This document shows positions 11,763-20,530 of a DNA stretch of 21,797 nt, in pieces. The notes under the pieces were generated by a model, which saw only the letters and a program-made list of their open reading frames with translations, made no database searches and was not told the origin of the DNA. The translations under genes were made by a program, and so were the position numbers. Each line of letters opens with the position of its first letter. Position 1 is the first letter of the stretch. This DNA comes from a virus. The DNA lies in IMG/VR virus record IMGVR_UViG_3300020220_000387, positions 1 to 21,797 of that record, one strand, 5' to 3'.

Positions 11763-13629
11763 CCAATTAGTTACAGAAGCTATTGACGCTAGAATTCTAA
11801 GACTAATTGGTCTTGAGGAAACTTTTGATCTTGACTATGAGACGTATCTTGTCTTATTAAAAGAAGCGCAAGTTAAAGGAAAAAATACTTTACCAGCAGA
11901 AGAACAAGCAATTCTTGCAAACGAAAGAAAGAGAGTAAGAGGAAAGGTCGGTCGATTCAAACCAAAAGCAAAAACAATCAACGTTAATAACATAACGTCC
12001 GTTGGAAGAGTGGGACAAAAACTTTTGCCTGCTGCAAAAGGTGTTGGTTCTGCTCCTATTGTAAAATCTTTAGCGAGTATTGGTGCGATTGTTAATTCAA
12101 TCTCAGAAGATTTGAGTAATCAAAGTAAAGAAGATAAGAAAGAAGCAGAAGAAGATAGAAAAAAAGAAGAGAATAAAAAGAGATCAGAAAGAGAAGAAAG
12201 TTTAGAATCAAAAGCAAAGAAACTATTAGCTTCTGCTAAAAAGTTATTTGCTCCAACTAAAAGTATTTTTGATTCGATTTTTAATTATCTGTATTATACT
12301 TTCCTTGGAAGGGGAGTTACTGAGGCACTGAACTGGTTAGCAGATCCAAAAAATGCAACTAAAGTTGCAGCACTGGGTAAATTTATTAAAGATTTTTGGC
12401 CTGCTTTACTTGGTGCTGCAGGATTATTTTTGACTCCTCTTGGTGGATTTATAGCAAAAACTCTTGGAATAATTAAAGGACTTGCACTTAGATTTCCATT
12501 AATTGCAGCAGCTGCAGGCGTAACTGCTTTAGGTGAACTTGGTACTGAAGCAATGAGAAAAGCGACAGGAAAAGAATATAGATTGACTGGATATGAGGGG
12601 GGTGTACCTGGAGTTGCGCCTGGGCGTGTACCAGATGTAAACGCAAAGAAAAAAACTGCAGAGGAAGTAAAAGAAAATCAAGAGGCACCATATGGAAGGA
12701 ATCCAGATGGAACTCCAAAATTATTTCCAAGTTTATTTGAATCTGGTGGGTTAGTTGATAAGAACACTGGATTAAACATAACTGGAGCAGGGTCCGATAC
12801 ACAATTAACTGCATTGACTCCTGGAGAAATTGTAATGAACCGTGGTGCTGTAAGAGCAATTGGTGCAGGCAATTTGCTCAACTTAAATAAAATGCATGGC
12901 GGTGCTAATGCAAATAAACCAAAATTCACCAATAATATTCAATTAGCTCAGGGTGGTGGTTTAATTGGTGGATTTATGAATTGGTACAATAAAGGCAGAA
13001 ATGTTCGAATTCCACAAGAAAGTCGTGCAAATTGGTTTGATTTGCTGCGTGATGATTTAAAACAAAGAGGTCAAAGTAATTCTAATTTTGCAAAAGGAGC
13101 TAAACCATCGTTATTTGGAAGACCAGATAGGGGAGTCTTTTCAAGAGATTTTCTTGATTGGCACCGTACAAAATCACAAAGAAATCCATTAGGTATTCCA
13201 AGACCAAGATATGTCCCTGCATCCCAAGGTGGAACTGGATCAGCACCAACGCCTGCAGGTCGTCAATTCGTTGAAAGAATACCACAGTATTCTGTGGCTA
13301 TGCAATTAGGAATGTATGTCTACAATATGATGCAACAGAGAAATACCACAGTTAGAGCGCAGCAATATGGATATGGAACTGTTGAAGATATGATGGTTGC
13401 TCCTGAACGTTATCAACAACCTGCACAATTGAGCAGAACAACTCCTAGAACTCCATCATTACCTCCAACTCCAAGATCAAAATCAAGTCTTATTACACTT
13501 CCTCCAGTTGTTCAATCTGCATCAACAGCAGCACCATCAGCATCAGAATCTGAAATTCCTACATTTTCTGCGGTTGCTCCTGCAAATAGAAGAATGGTAA
13601 ATGCAGAAATTTACGGATTGATCCCATAA
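11755..13629 (+). CDS. Tape-measure-like baseplate hub protein (gp29-like)
   Basis: This 624-residue protein looks like a tail length/tape-measure component. It has a basic N-terminal part, a highly charged coiled-coil-type stretch (about residues 120-160, rich in K, E and R), then a hydrophobic region including FDSIFNYLYYTFLG (about 172-185) and Ala/Gly/Leu-rich segments to about residue 270. Next comes a glycine-rich block with FESGGLVDKNTGLNITGAGS and ALTPGEIVMNRGAV near residues 330-365, a motif common in phage tape measure proteins (TPGEFV). The tail end is Pro/Ser/Thr-rich and repetitive. T4 gp29 is 590 residues and lies in the same hub cluster, so gp29 is the likeliest counterpart. It directly follows the chaperone frameshift, as tape-measure genes do. 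Confidence 0.6.
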   Translation: MRDQLVTEAIDARILRLIGLEETFDLDYETYLVLLKEAQVKGKNTLPAEEQAILANERKRVRGKVGRFKPKAKTINVNNITSVGRVGQKLLPAAKGVGSAPIVKSLASIGAIVNSISEDLSNQSKEDKKEAEEDRKKEENKKRSEREESLESKAKKLLASAKKLFAPTKSIFDSIFNYLYYTFLGRGVTEALNWLADPKNATKVAALGKFIKDFWPALLGAAGLFLTPLGGFIAKTLGIIKGLALRFPLIAAAAGVTALGELGTEAMRKATGKEYRLTGYEGGVPGVAPGRVPDVNAKKKTAEEVKENQEAPYGRNPDGTPKLFPSLFESGGLVDKNTGLNITGAGSDTQLTALTPGEIVMNRGAVRAIGAGNLLNLNKMHGGANANKPKFTNNIQLAQGGGLIGGFMNWYNKGRNVRIPQESRANWFDLLRDDLKQRGQSNSNFAKGAKPSLFGRPDRGVFSRDFLDWHRTKSQRNPLGIPRPRYVPASQGGTGSAPTPAGRQFVERIPQYSVAMQLGMYVYNMMQQRNTTVRAQQYGYGTVEDMMVAPERYQQPAQLSRTTPRTPSLPPTPRSKSSLITLPPVVQSASTAAPSASESEIPTFSAVAPANRRMVNAEIYGLIP

Positions 13630-13633
13630 AGAC

Positions 13634-16063
13634 ATGGCAATCAACGCTCAGAAACTTTTACCACCAGCAAAACTTTCTACTTCGGAAAGAATGGCTGCAG
13701 CGTATGATAAAAAGATTGATGATCTCTTGAATTTAAGAATCAAGAAGAAATTAATTAACGTAGAAAAAATCACTAAAACTACTAAGAAAACGAAACAAGA
13801 AACAAGGAAAAAGAAAAAAATACGTGAAGAGAACGAAACAAGAAAGAAGAAGGAGCAGAAGTTAGAAGAGAAAAAACCAGATGAAACTACAAAGATACAA
13901 CTTCCATCTTTACCAAAAACAGGATTACTTGATTCTGTTCAGAACTTTTTAGCATATACCTTCCTTGGATATATGATGACAAATTATTCTGATAAGATGT
14001 CTCCTCTTGCTCAGGTGGTAAAAATACTACCATCAGCATTGGACACGTTTGGAAATATTATCAGGGGGACTGTAGATGTTGCAGGAGGCGTAATTGAAGG
14101 TGGATATAAGTTTGAGGATGATCTTCGTCAAAAAGTAGAAGAACTTGGCGGTAAAGACGCTCAAAAAACATACGATAGTTTTACAAATGGTTTTAAAGAC
14201 ATGATCAATCGGATCATGACTTTAGGAATATATCAACCACCTCCAACTCCACAGAAAGTCAATGGTGGATTGGTTACCAGGATGGCTACAGGTGGTGTCA
14301 CTAGAGCAAATCGTCCTGTAGGTGGACCAGTATCTAGACAGGTACAGACAGTTAAAGCAAAGAAACAACCAGTTGTATTCAGACAAAAAACTGAACCTGG
14401 AAAGGATATTGGTGGCACCAAAAGGATTGAAAGAATATTTCCAAAATCAAAAGATATTCAAAAACCTGGACCATTGAATACCTTAATGACAACTTCATCG
14501 GAGTTGAAAAAGATTCCATTTATTGGATCTTTGATGTCTGCTGCTGTTGATATTGCAATGGGTCAGAAACCTGATAAACGAGTTTATCAGTCATTTGGAG
14601 CAGCAATATCACACTTAGTAGGTCCTACAATTGAAGGGCAATCAAGTGCATCAATTAATAACCTAACAAGTGCCATTATAAAAATGGCTTCTGGTGGTCC
14701 TGTTCCATTAAACAGAAAAATTTCTTCTAATACTTCATCATCGGATAGACTTGCAATTGAAATTGCAAAGATGTTCCAAGTAAGTGTGGAAAATAGATTA
14801 TCTAGAATATTTTCTGAGATCTTAAAAACAAAATCTGCATCTGCGATTGCTGGAGAACAGGAAAATCAATATGGGGATATTGAGTATGGTCCTTTACCTT
14901 TAGGAATGACTGAAAAACAGGCATTCGCAACTATTTACGAACTTGCTAAAAAGAATAATGCAGCAATGCCAGAACTTGTAGCTGGTATGGCAATGCATGA
15001 GGCTGATTATTTGAGAAGTACTTTAGCAAGACAATATAATAATCCTTTTGGACAAACGGGAAATGGACCAAAAGGATCTGTAAAAATAGTAGGACCAGAT
15101 GGAAAAGAAAGGACATTTGCAATTTACAATAACTTAGAAGAAGCTGTTAAATGGCACGTTGATAATTGGAACAATGATTCCAAGTTTGGAAAAGGTTTAG
15201 GAACATATCCAAGTGCTGTTGAGGGACTAAAAGCGGGTCTTCCAACATATGCTCCTACAAGTAACGGAAACAATCATCCAGCTTATATTAGCAGCGTATC
15301 TTCTATATTAACTACGATGGGATTCAATCCACAGAAAAAGAATCCTAAAGTAGATTTAAGTAAACAGCAACTAGTTCAACAAAGGAGAGCATTAAAAGGA
15401 GGAACTATTTCTGGGGATGCTCCACCAAGTGCAGATGTATTGTCGATGAGTGAAACTGTAATTGTAGAGGGATCTTTTAGACTCAGACCTGATGCTGCTC
15501 AAGCATATCTTGCAATGAAGAGGGCTGCTGCATCAGAAGGAACAAGTATTAGTTTAGAATCTGCATGGAGAGACTTTGCAAAACAAAAAAAACTGTATGA
15601 AGCGTATGTTGCAGGAAGAGGAAATTTAGCAGCTGCACCAGGCACTTCAACGCATGAAATGGGTATTGCAATTGATCTCAGAAATGGAATACCTTGGGCA
15701 CAAAAAAATGGATCTCGTTTTGGGTGGATTAACACAGGGATGTCATTTTCTCAAAAAGAACCTTGGCACTTTGACTTTAATGCATCAAAATATCGTCCAG
15801 CAACATCACAAACACGAACTAAAAAAGTAGCAGCGTCTGCAGCTGCAGTTCCTCCTTCCGCTCAAGTTGCAACTGCAAAACCAAAAATTTTAGACGCTGC
15901 AAATCAAGTTGCAATGTTACCATCATACGACCAACCAGAACCAATTCTTTTGCTTCAGGAGAAAATTATATTAAAAGAGTCTGATAGTCAAAATAATCCT
16001 TCTAGTCTATCTAACATCGCATTTCCTGGATTAAATAGTACATCATCAACATTTATCGGATGA
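13634..16063 (+). CDS. Tape-measure-like protein with glucosaminidase-like and VanY-like peptidase domains
   Basis: This 809-residue protein has a Lys/Glu-rich coiled-coil N-terminus (about 45-85), then LLDSVQNFLAYTFLG (about 98-112), which matches the hydrophobic motif in the preceding gene, and Gly-rich GGLVTRMATGG blocks near residue 214. A glucosaminidase-like (GH73-type) region follows at about 420-575, with MAMHEAD (candidate catalytic E456), NNPFGQTGNG and a YNNLEEAVKWHV segment. From about 610 to 720 lies a peptidase M15/VanY-type domain: STHEMGIAID supplies zinc ligands H674 and D681, and EPWHFDF supplies H712 with catalytic E709. The protein probably cuts both glycan and peptide links of cyanobacterial peptidoglycan during DNA injection. 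It starts four bases after the previous gene and overlaps the next by four. Confidence 0.78.
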   Translation: MAINAQKLLPPAKLSTSERMAAAYDKKIDDLLNLRIKKKLINVEKITKTTKKTKQETRKKKKIREENETRKKKEQKLEEKKPDETTKIQLPSLPKTGLLDSVQNFLAYTFLGYMMTNYSDKMSPLAQVVKILPSALDTFGNIIRGTVDVAGGVIEGGYKFEDDLRQKVEELGGKDAQKTYDSFTNGFKDMINRIMTLGIYQPPPTPQKVNGGLVTRMATGGVTRANRPVGGPVSRQVQTVKAKKQPVVFRQKTEPGKDIGGTKRIERIFPKSKDIQKPGPLNTLMTTSSELKKIPFIGSLMSAAVDIAMGQKPDKRVYQSFGAAISHLVGPTIEGQSSASINNLTSAIIKMASGGPVPLNRKISSNTSSSDRLAIEIAKMFQVSVENRLSRIFSEILKTKSASAIAGEQENQYGDIEYGPLPLGMTEKQAFATIYELAKKNNAAMPELVAGMAMHEADYLRSTLARQYNNPFGQTGNGPKGSVKIVGPDGKERTFAIYNNLEEAVKWHVDNWNNDSKFGKGLGTYPSAVEGLKAGLPTYAPTSNGNNHPAYISSVSSILTTMGFNPQKKNPKVDLSKQQLVQQRRALKGGTISGDAPPSADVLSMSETVIVEGSFRLRPDAAQAYLAMKRAAASEGTSISLESAWRDFAKQKKLYEAYVAGRGNLAAAPGTSTHEMGIAIDLRNGIPWAQKNGSRFGWINTGMSFSQKEPWHFDFNASKYRPATSQTRTKKVAASAAAVPPSAQVATAKPKILDAANQVAMLPSYDQPEPILLLQEKIILKESDSQNNPSSLSNIAFPGLNSTSSTFIG

Positions 16064-17370
16064 CATATCAAACTGCCAATACTGCTGCTAAAGAATATAA
16101 TATATCTAAGTTTGAAATTATTTCAAATCAGGGAAAGAAACTTGATGTTTCTTTAGGCTCTGTTCAGTTACAATACTATGAAAGCATTTTAGATAATACT
16201 GTTCGTGTTACTGCGGTTTTGGTTGATAGTGGCGGAAGAACTGATGGCAGCAATTCTTCCGCATTGGAAATGGAAGATTTAAAATTGACTGGTGGTGAAA
16301 AAGTTTCTTTAGAAATGAAAGATGCTTACGGTAATACACTTTTGTTATCTGATGATAATCAACTGAGAATTAGATCTATTCGAGATTCGGTTGATACTCA
16401 GTTTACAAGTTATAAACTTGATTTGTGGTCAAAGGAATGTTTAGATAATGAATTGGTTGAAACAAGAGTTACAAAAAGATATGATGGGAAAATATCTGAC
16501 TCAGTAAAAACTATTTTGTCTGCTGTACTGAAAACTCCGAAGAAAATTGATGCCGACGAAACGGTCAATGTTTTTAGTTTTCTTGGTAGATCTGAGAAAC
16601 CATTTTACAAATGCACATGGTTGGCTAAACGATCTGTTCCAGTTGGTTCTTTGGGCAAAAGTGCAGGATACTTATTTTTTGAAACATCAGAGGGATATAA
16701 GTTTAAATCAATTGATAGTCTTTTCAAACAAAACTATAAAAGGAAGTTAATTTATACAAGAACTCCATATCTTCCAGAAGGATATAATGGTAAAATATTG
16801 GAGTACTCTTTTGATAGTTCAATTGATGTTGAACAAGCATTAGTTACTGGTTCACTATTCAAGACCGAACTCAGAGCTACAAATTTCTACGACAATAAAC
16901 CTAGAAGAAACGAAACATCACACACCAATCAAGAAGATGAAGACAAAATGGGTGGTAAAGAGCATCCAACGATTGCAAAAGATCTGGACTTACAAAATAA
17001 ATCTACTCGGGTTGTTGTTCGTTATGATAAGAAAGGAGTATTGCCTCCAGGTAAAAATTTAGAAGAACAACTTCAAAAATCGAAGCAAAATGACTTTGAT
17101 ATTGATGCGATTATTCGCCAATCTGCAATGCGATATAATCAGTTGTTTACCCAAAAATTATCTCTTACAATACCAGGAGATTATGGATTACATGCTGGTG
17201 ACTTAGTTTATTGTGACTTCCCAGAGATAGTTCAAAAGAGCTTTAAGTCAGTAAGTCAAAGAAAAGGTGGTCTATATATGATAGTAGATTTATCTCATTT
17301 GATAACAACAAATAAAACTTTTACCAGACTTAATCTGGTAAGGGAATCTATAGGAAGAAAACCTTTCTAA
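16060..17370 (+). CDS. gp27-like baseplate hub protein
   Basis: This 436-residue beta-rich protein is the likely central hub ring protein equivalent to T4 gp27. Evidence is the opening segment ISKFEIISNQGKKLDVSLGS, which is typical of hub proteins, the repeated LQYYESILDNTVRVTAVLVD pattern near residue 38, and the late motif SLTIPGDYGLHAGDLVYCDF near residue 370, the 'IPG...L.aGd.v....' strand pair found in gp27/gpD-like hubs. Gene order (tape-measure-like, this gene, then a gp5-like OB-fold protein) is what a gp27-gp5 pair requires. It overlaps the previous gene by four bases (ATGA). No symbol is given because similarity to T4 gp27 itself is not obvious by eye. Confidence 0.7.
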   Translation: MTYQTANTAAKEYNISKFEIISNQGKKLDVSLGSVQLQYYESILDNTVRVTAVLVDSGGRTDGSNSSALEMEDLKLTGGEKVSLEMKDAYGNTLLLSDDNQLRIRSIRDSVDTQFTSYKLDLWSKECLDNELVETRVTKRYDGKISDSVKTILSAVLKTPKKIDADETVNVFSFLGRSEKPFYKCTWLAKRSVPVGSLGKSAGYLFFETSEGYKFKSIDSLFKQNYKRKLIYTRTPYLPEGYNGKILEYSFDSSIDVEQALVTGSLFKTELRATNFYDNKPRRNETSHTNQEDEDKMGGKEHPTIAKDLDLQNKSTRVVVRYDKKGVLPPGKNLEEQLQKSKQNDFDIDAIIRQSAMRYNQLFTQKLSLTIPGDYGLHAGDLVYCDFPEIVQKSFKSVSQRKGGLYMIVDLSHLITTNKTFTRLNLVRESIGRKPF

Positions 17371-17379
17371 TTTAAGACC

Positions 17380-17595
17380 ATGAGCAAAACACTTCAACAA
17401 CATATCAATGATGATCGGGACGAATTAGAGAATCCCGTAATTAGTTCACAACGTCGTCGTCATATTGAAGATGAACTTGATGCATTAGAACAGTATCAGG
17501 TTAATCATCCTGACGAGGATCATGATCCAAATTCATTAGAATTATTCTGCGATACTCACCCCGATGCTCTCGAATGTAGAGTATATGATGACTGA
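17380..17595 (+). CDS. cp12: CP12-like Calvin-cycle regulator (C-terminal GAPDH-binding motif)
   Basis: CP12 is a small disordered cyanobacterial and plant protein that ties up phosphoribulokinase and GAPDH, slowing the Calvin cycle. This 71-residue acidic protein ends in SLELFCDTHPDALECRVYDD, which matches the CP12 C-terminal signature (SLEQYCDDNPEAVECRIYDD in Anabaena, from memory), including the C-x8-C pair at Cys57 and Cys66. The LDALEQ stretch near residue 33 may correspond to the AWD-VEEL region. The N-terminal Cys pair of full CP12 is missing. Cyanophages are known to carry cp12 and are thought to use it to divert carbon to the pentose phosphate pathway for NADPH and nucleotides. It sits between hub genes and overlaps the gp5-like start (TGATG), so it is probably made late. 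Confidence 0.82.
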   Translation: MSKTLQQHINDDRDELENPVISSQRRRHIEDELDALEQYQVNHPDEDHDPNSLELFCDTHPDALECRVYDD

Positions 17596-19931
17596 TGCAA
17601 GGAACTCTATTTAATCAAGAAAACGCAGCCCTTCAACCAATGTATTTTTGGTTTGGGCAAATTGTTGACGATTCTACCTGGAAAGATAATGAATTAAGTG
17701 AAAAGTGGAACGACCCAGATGAAATCCCTGGTTGGGGTTCCAGATTTCGTGTGCGTATTTTCGGAAGAGATATTGGAGATGTAGCTAATTCTCGTCTGGA
17801 TATGGCAGAGTGCATTTATCCAGTCACAGCGGGTTCTGGACATGCAGCAGGATATCAAACCACAAATCTTTCCAAAGGTGCATATGTCATTGGATTCTAC
17901 CGTGATGGAATTGATAGAGAAGATCCTGTTATTCTCGGATGTTTAGGAAATAACGATCAAACACAACTATCACAAACACTTCCATTAAAACCATTTGAGC
18001 CTCATAGTGGGTTTATTGGCGAAGGTGTTCCTTATTATTCGATGCCTCCTGGTGGCAGTCCTGCAATCCCAAATCAAAAACCTTGGGAAGCAAATACAAA
18101 ATCAGCAACGAAGAGAAACAACATTGCAGATCAAGAACAAAAAGATGATGGGCAACAAAAGAATCCCATTCAATCAAAGTGCGCTCCTGCAGAATTATCT
18201 GCAATGCAAAAGAGAATCAAGCAATTGATTAAAGATATTGAAGGTGCCAAGAAACAAGTTAAGGATTGGAAAAATTCAGTTTTAAAACCAATTAATTATA
18301 AGGGCAAAAAGATGTCCGTATCTGAATATATTACGATGAAAATTCAGATGGCATCAAATGATATTGGTAAATTCTTTAAAGATATTATTGACAAAACTCG
18401 TAAATTTGTAAAAGAGAAAGTCAATAATACTATGAAGGATACTTATTATCTTTTGTTTCCTAATGAAAGACCGAATCTTAAAAAGGCAACAGAGAAAGCA
18501 AACGATCTACTTTCTTGTTTATTCAATAAGATCATTTCCAATCTTTTGAAGATGGTTGGAAAAGCACTGTTGGCAATGGCAAATCAGGTTGTTAATACTG
18601 CCGAGTGCTTAATCAATAATTTTGTTGGTGGGTTACTTGGCAAACTTATCAATTTAATTACATCTGCAATCAGTAATATTATTAAACCAATCGAAGCTCT
18701 TATAGGTAGTGTATTTGATTTTGGTAGTCAAATTTTAGGTTTTGTCGGACAACTTCTTGGATTTCTTTCTTGTGAAGAGAAACCATCGTGCGGTAACTTA
18801 AAGGAGTGGAGTATTTGGGATGGTGCAGGATCTAATACTACAATCAATATCGACAATCTTTTCGATACAGTTAAAACGTTTGCATCAAGCGGAAAACAAT
18901 TAATAAATCCAAATAATTTTAATTTTGATTTAGACTTTTCAGATATTTTTGAAAATAGTTGCTTTACTGGTCCACTTCGTTGTGGTCCACCAAACGTCGT
19001 ATTCTATGGCGGCCAAGGGCAGGGAGCAGCAGCTAATGCAATCATAAGTGCTGCTGGAGATATTTTAGGTGTTGATATTATTGCATCTGGATTTGGATAT
19101 ACAAAACCACCATTTATTCGATTTGAGGATTCTTGTGGAAAAGGTAGTGGTTCCCGTGGAAGAGCAATCATTGGACCAGTATCGTTGGTTAAAAACTCTG
19201 ATGGAACATCAACATACAAACCTGATCCAAATGGGACAACAAATGGCGTGACTGGAGTTGTAATAGAGCAATCTGGAACGGGATATTTGGCTGCTCCTAA
19301 TGGAGATCTGGGTGGTGATGGAAGAGTTTGGGCTACAAGATGTCAATCTTATATCTTAAGGACCGATAGAACATACGACACACCATATGATCCTGGGGAG
19401 GTTATGAAAATTAATGTTGGCGATACTGTTGCGCTGGCAGGACAACTTGAATATATTGCTACGCAGGAACAATCAATTACTGCTCCAGAATGTCCACCAC
19501 TAAACAACCAAGTTGGAAATGATTCGTTGGCAAAACAACCAAGTTCTACAACTGCACAATATCCAGTTATTCTTTATATGTGCAAGGCTGAGATACCTAA
19601 CCCTGGTGTTTCATATGAAACAACCGATAAGATTGTAGTTTCGCCAGATAATGGATGCGTATTAGAACCAGTATTTGGGGCATTTGGTACACTGGAAGAC
19701 GTAAAGATTGTATCTTCTGGAATGGGATTCACTGAAAGACCAGATATTTACATTGAAACTAAAACAGGATATAATGCAAAGATCATTCCAATATTCTGTG
19801 TAGATAGAATCGGAGATACTCCCGAAGAAGAACTTATTTCAACTCCAGGTGGTGGAAAGACCACTGGTTCACCTGCTTCACCAGTTGGTGAAAAGATTAT
19901 TCATGTTGTCGATTGTGTAGGTAAAGTCTAA
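17595..19931 (+). CDS. 5: gp5-like baseplate hub protein with OB-fold, no lysozyme domain
   Basis: This 778-residue protein opens with a gp5/VgrG-type OB-fold: MYFWFGQIVDDSTWKDNELS near residue 16, RFRVRIFGRDIGDV, MAECIYPVTAGSGH, and GAYVIGFYRDGIDREDPVILGCLGNNDQT to about residue 125. T4 gp5 would continue with a lysozyme domain; none is visible. Instead there is a charged helical region (about 190-300), a long hydrophobic stretch (about 318-392, Ile/Leu/Gly rich) and beta-rich repeats: ASGFGYTKPPFIRF (about 495), QSGTGYLAAP (about 558) and SSGMGFTERPDIYIE (about 706). The spike is encoded by the following gene. It overlaps the CP12-like and spike-like genes by one base each. Confidence 0.82.
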   Translation: MQGTLFNQENAALQPMYFWFGQIVDDSTWKDNELSEKWNDPDEIPGWGSRFRVRIFGRDIGDVANSRLDMAECIYPVTAGSGHAAGYQTTNLSKGAYVIGFYRDGIDREDPVILGCLGNNDQTQLSQTLPLKPFEPHSGFIGEGVPYYSMPPGGSPAIPNQKPWEANTKSATKRNNIADQEQKDDGQQKNPIQSKCAPAELSAMQKRIKQLIKDIEGAKKQVKDWKNSVLKPINYKGKKMSVSEYITMKIQMASNDIGKFFKDIIDKTRKFVKEKVNNTMKDTYYLLFPNERPNLKKATEKANDLLSCLFNKIISNLLKMVGKALLAMANQVVNTAECLINNFVGGLLGKLINLITSAISNIIKPIEALIGSVFDFGSQILGFVGQLLGFLSCEEKPSCGNLKEWSIWDGAGSNTTINIDNLFDTVKTFASSGKQLINPNNFNFDLDFSDIFENSCFTGPLRCGPPNVVFYGGQGQGAAANAIISAAGDILGVDIIASGFGYTKPPFIRFEDSCGKGSGSRGRAIIGPVSLVKNSDGTSTYKPDPNGTTNGVTGVVIEQSGTGYLAAPNGDLGGDGRVWATRCQSYILRTDRTYDTPYDPGEVMKINVGDTVALAGQLEYIATQEQSITAPECPPLNNQVGNDSLAKQPSSTTAQYPVILYMCKAEIPNPGVSYETTDKIVVSPDNGCVLEPVFGAFGTLEDVKIVSSGMGFTERPDIYIETKTGYNAKIIPIFCVDRIGDTPEEELISTPGGGKTTGSPASPVGEKIIHVVDCVGKV

Positions 19932-20530
19932 TGTCAAAGGTAAAAAATTATCATACTGTAAGATATGGTAATAAAGATGGTGAACTTAAGTTTGGTCATA
20001 TTCATAATGACAATGAGATCTCAGCCTTTATGGTCAGAAGTGGATCTGATACTAGACATTATATGACGATGGATGCCACAGGTAATGAAGGTAGGCAAGG
20101 CGGAACAATTAATCGCTGTCCAGGAACATATCAAATCAAATGTGGTGATGATGTAACAAGTGATCCTGAAGATGGAATACCCGCATTTTACGTCGAATGT
20201 GTTAATGGTGATATTATTTTTAGCGCAACTCGTGGTAGAATCAAGTTTCAAGCAGAAAATATAGAATTTATTGCAAGTGGTGGAGACAACAAAAATGGAG
20301 TGATTACTCTTAAATCTAATGAGAAAGTTGAAATCATTTCAAAAAATGTCGAGGTCAATGCAACTTCAGTTGCAAAGTTCTTTTCATCAGGAACTTGTAA
20401 AGTTGTTGGAAATGCAATCCTAGACATCTATGGTGGTTTTGCTGCTTGTGCCACGGGAGCATCTAAGATTAATAAATCTAAATACCCCAGTACACCAGAA
20501 ATTGAAAACAATACCTTCGGAGGTTTATAA
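19931..20530 (+). CDS. Beta-helix spike-like protein (gp5 C-terminal counterpart)
   Basis: This 199-residue protein has the look of a triple-stranded beta-helix spike. From about residue 85 short strands repeat with turns: YVECVNGDIIFSATRGRIKF, then QAENIEFIASG, GVITLKSNEKVEIISKN, VEVNATSVAKFFSSG and CKVVGNAILDIYGG. In T4 gp5 such repeats form the needle below the lysozyme domain. Here it follows the OB-fold gene with a TAATG overlap, so hub and spike appear to be separate chains made in equal amounts. The C-terminus (PSTPEIENNTFGGL) is flexible. A related protein is the usual partner of the gp5-like gene in T4-like cyanophages, though the annotation there is often just structural protein. 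Confidence 0.7.
   Translation: MSKVKNYHTVRYGNKDGELKFGHIHNDNEISAFMVRSGSDTRHYMTMDATGNEGRQGGTINRCPGTYQIKCGDDVTSDPEDGIPAFYVECVNGDIIFSATRGRIKFQAENIEFIASGGDNKNGVITLKSNEKVEIISKNVEVNATSVAKFFSSGTCKVVGNAILDIYGGFAACATGASKINKSKYPSTPEIENNTFGGL

Noticed and set aside
12488-12859. A 123-codon - strand frame opposite the tape-measure-like gene
   Set aside because: The product is a low-complexity Leu/Gln/His string caused by the complement of Ala/Lys-rich codons; no start signals.
20478-20484. CTAAATA inside the spike-like gene, 46 bases before the next start
   Set aside because: It lies within well-conserved-looking coding sequence at a larger distance than the other copies, and the gene is already coupled by TAATG; a chance match is likely.
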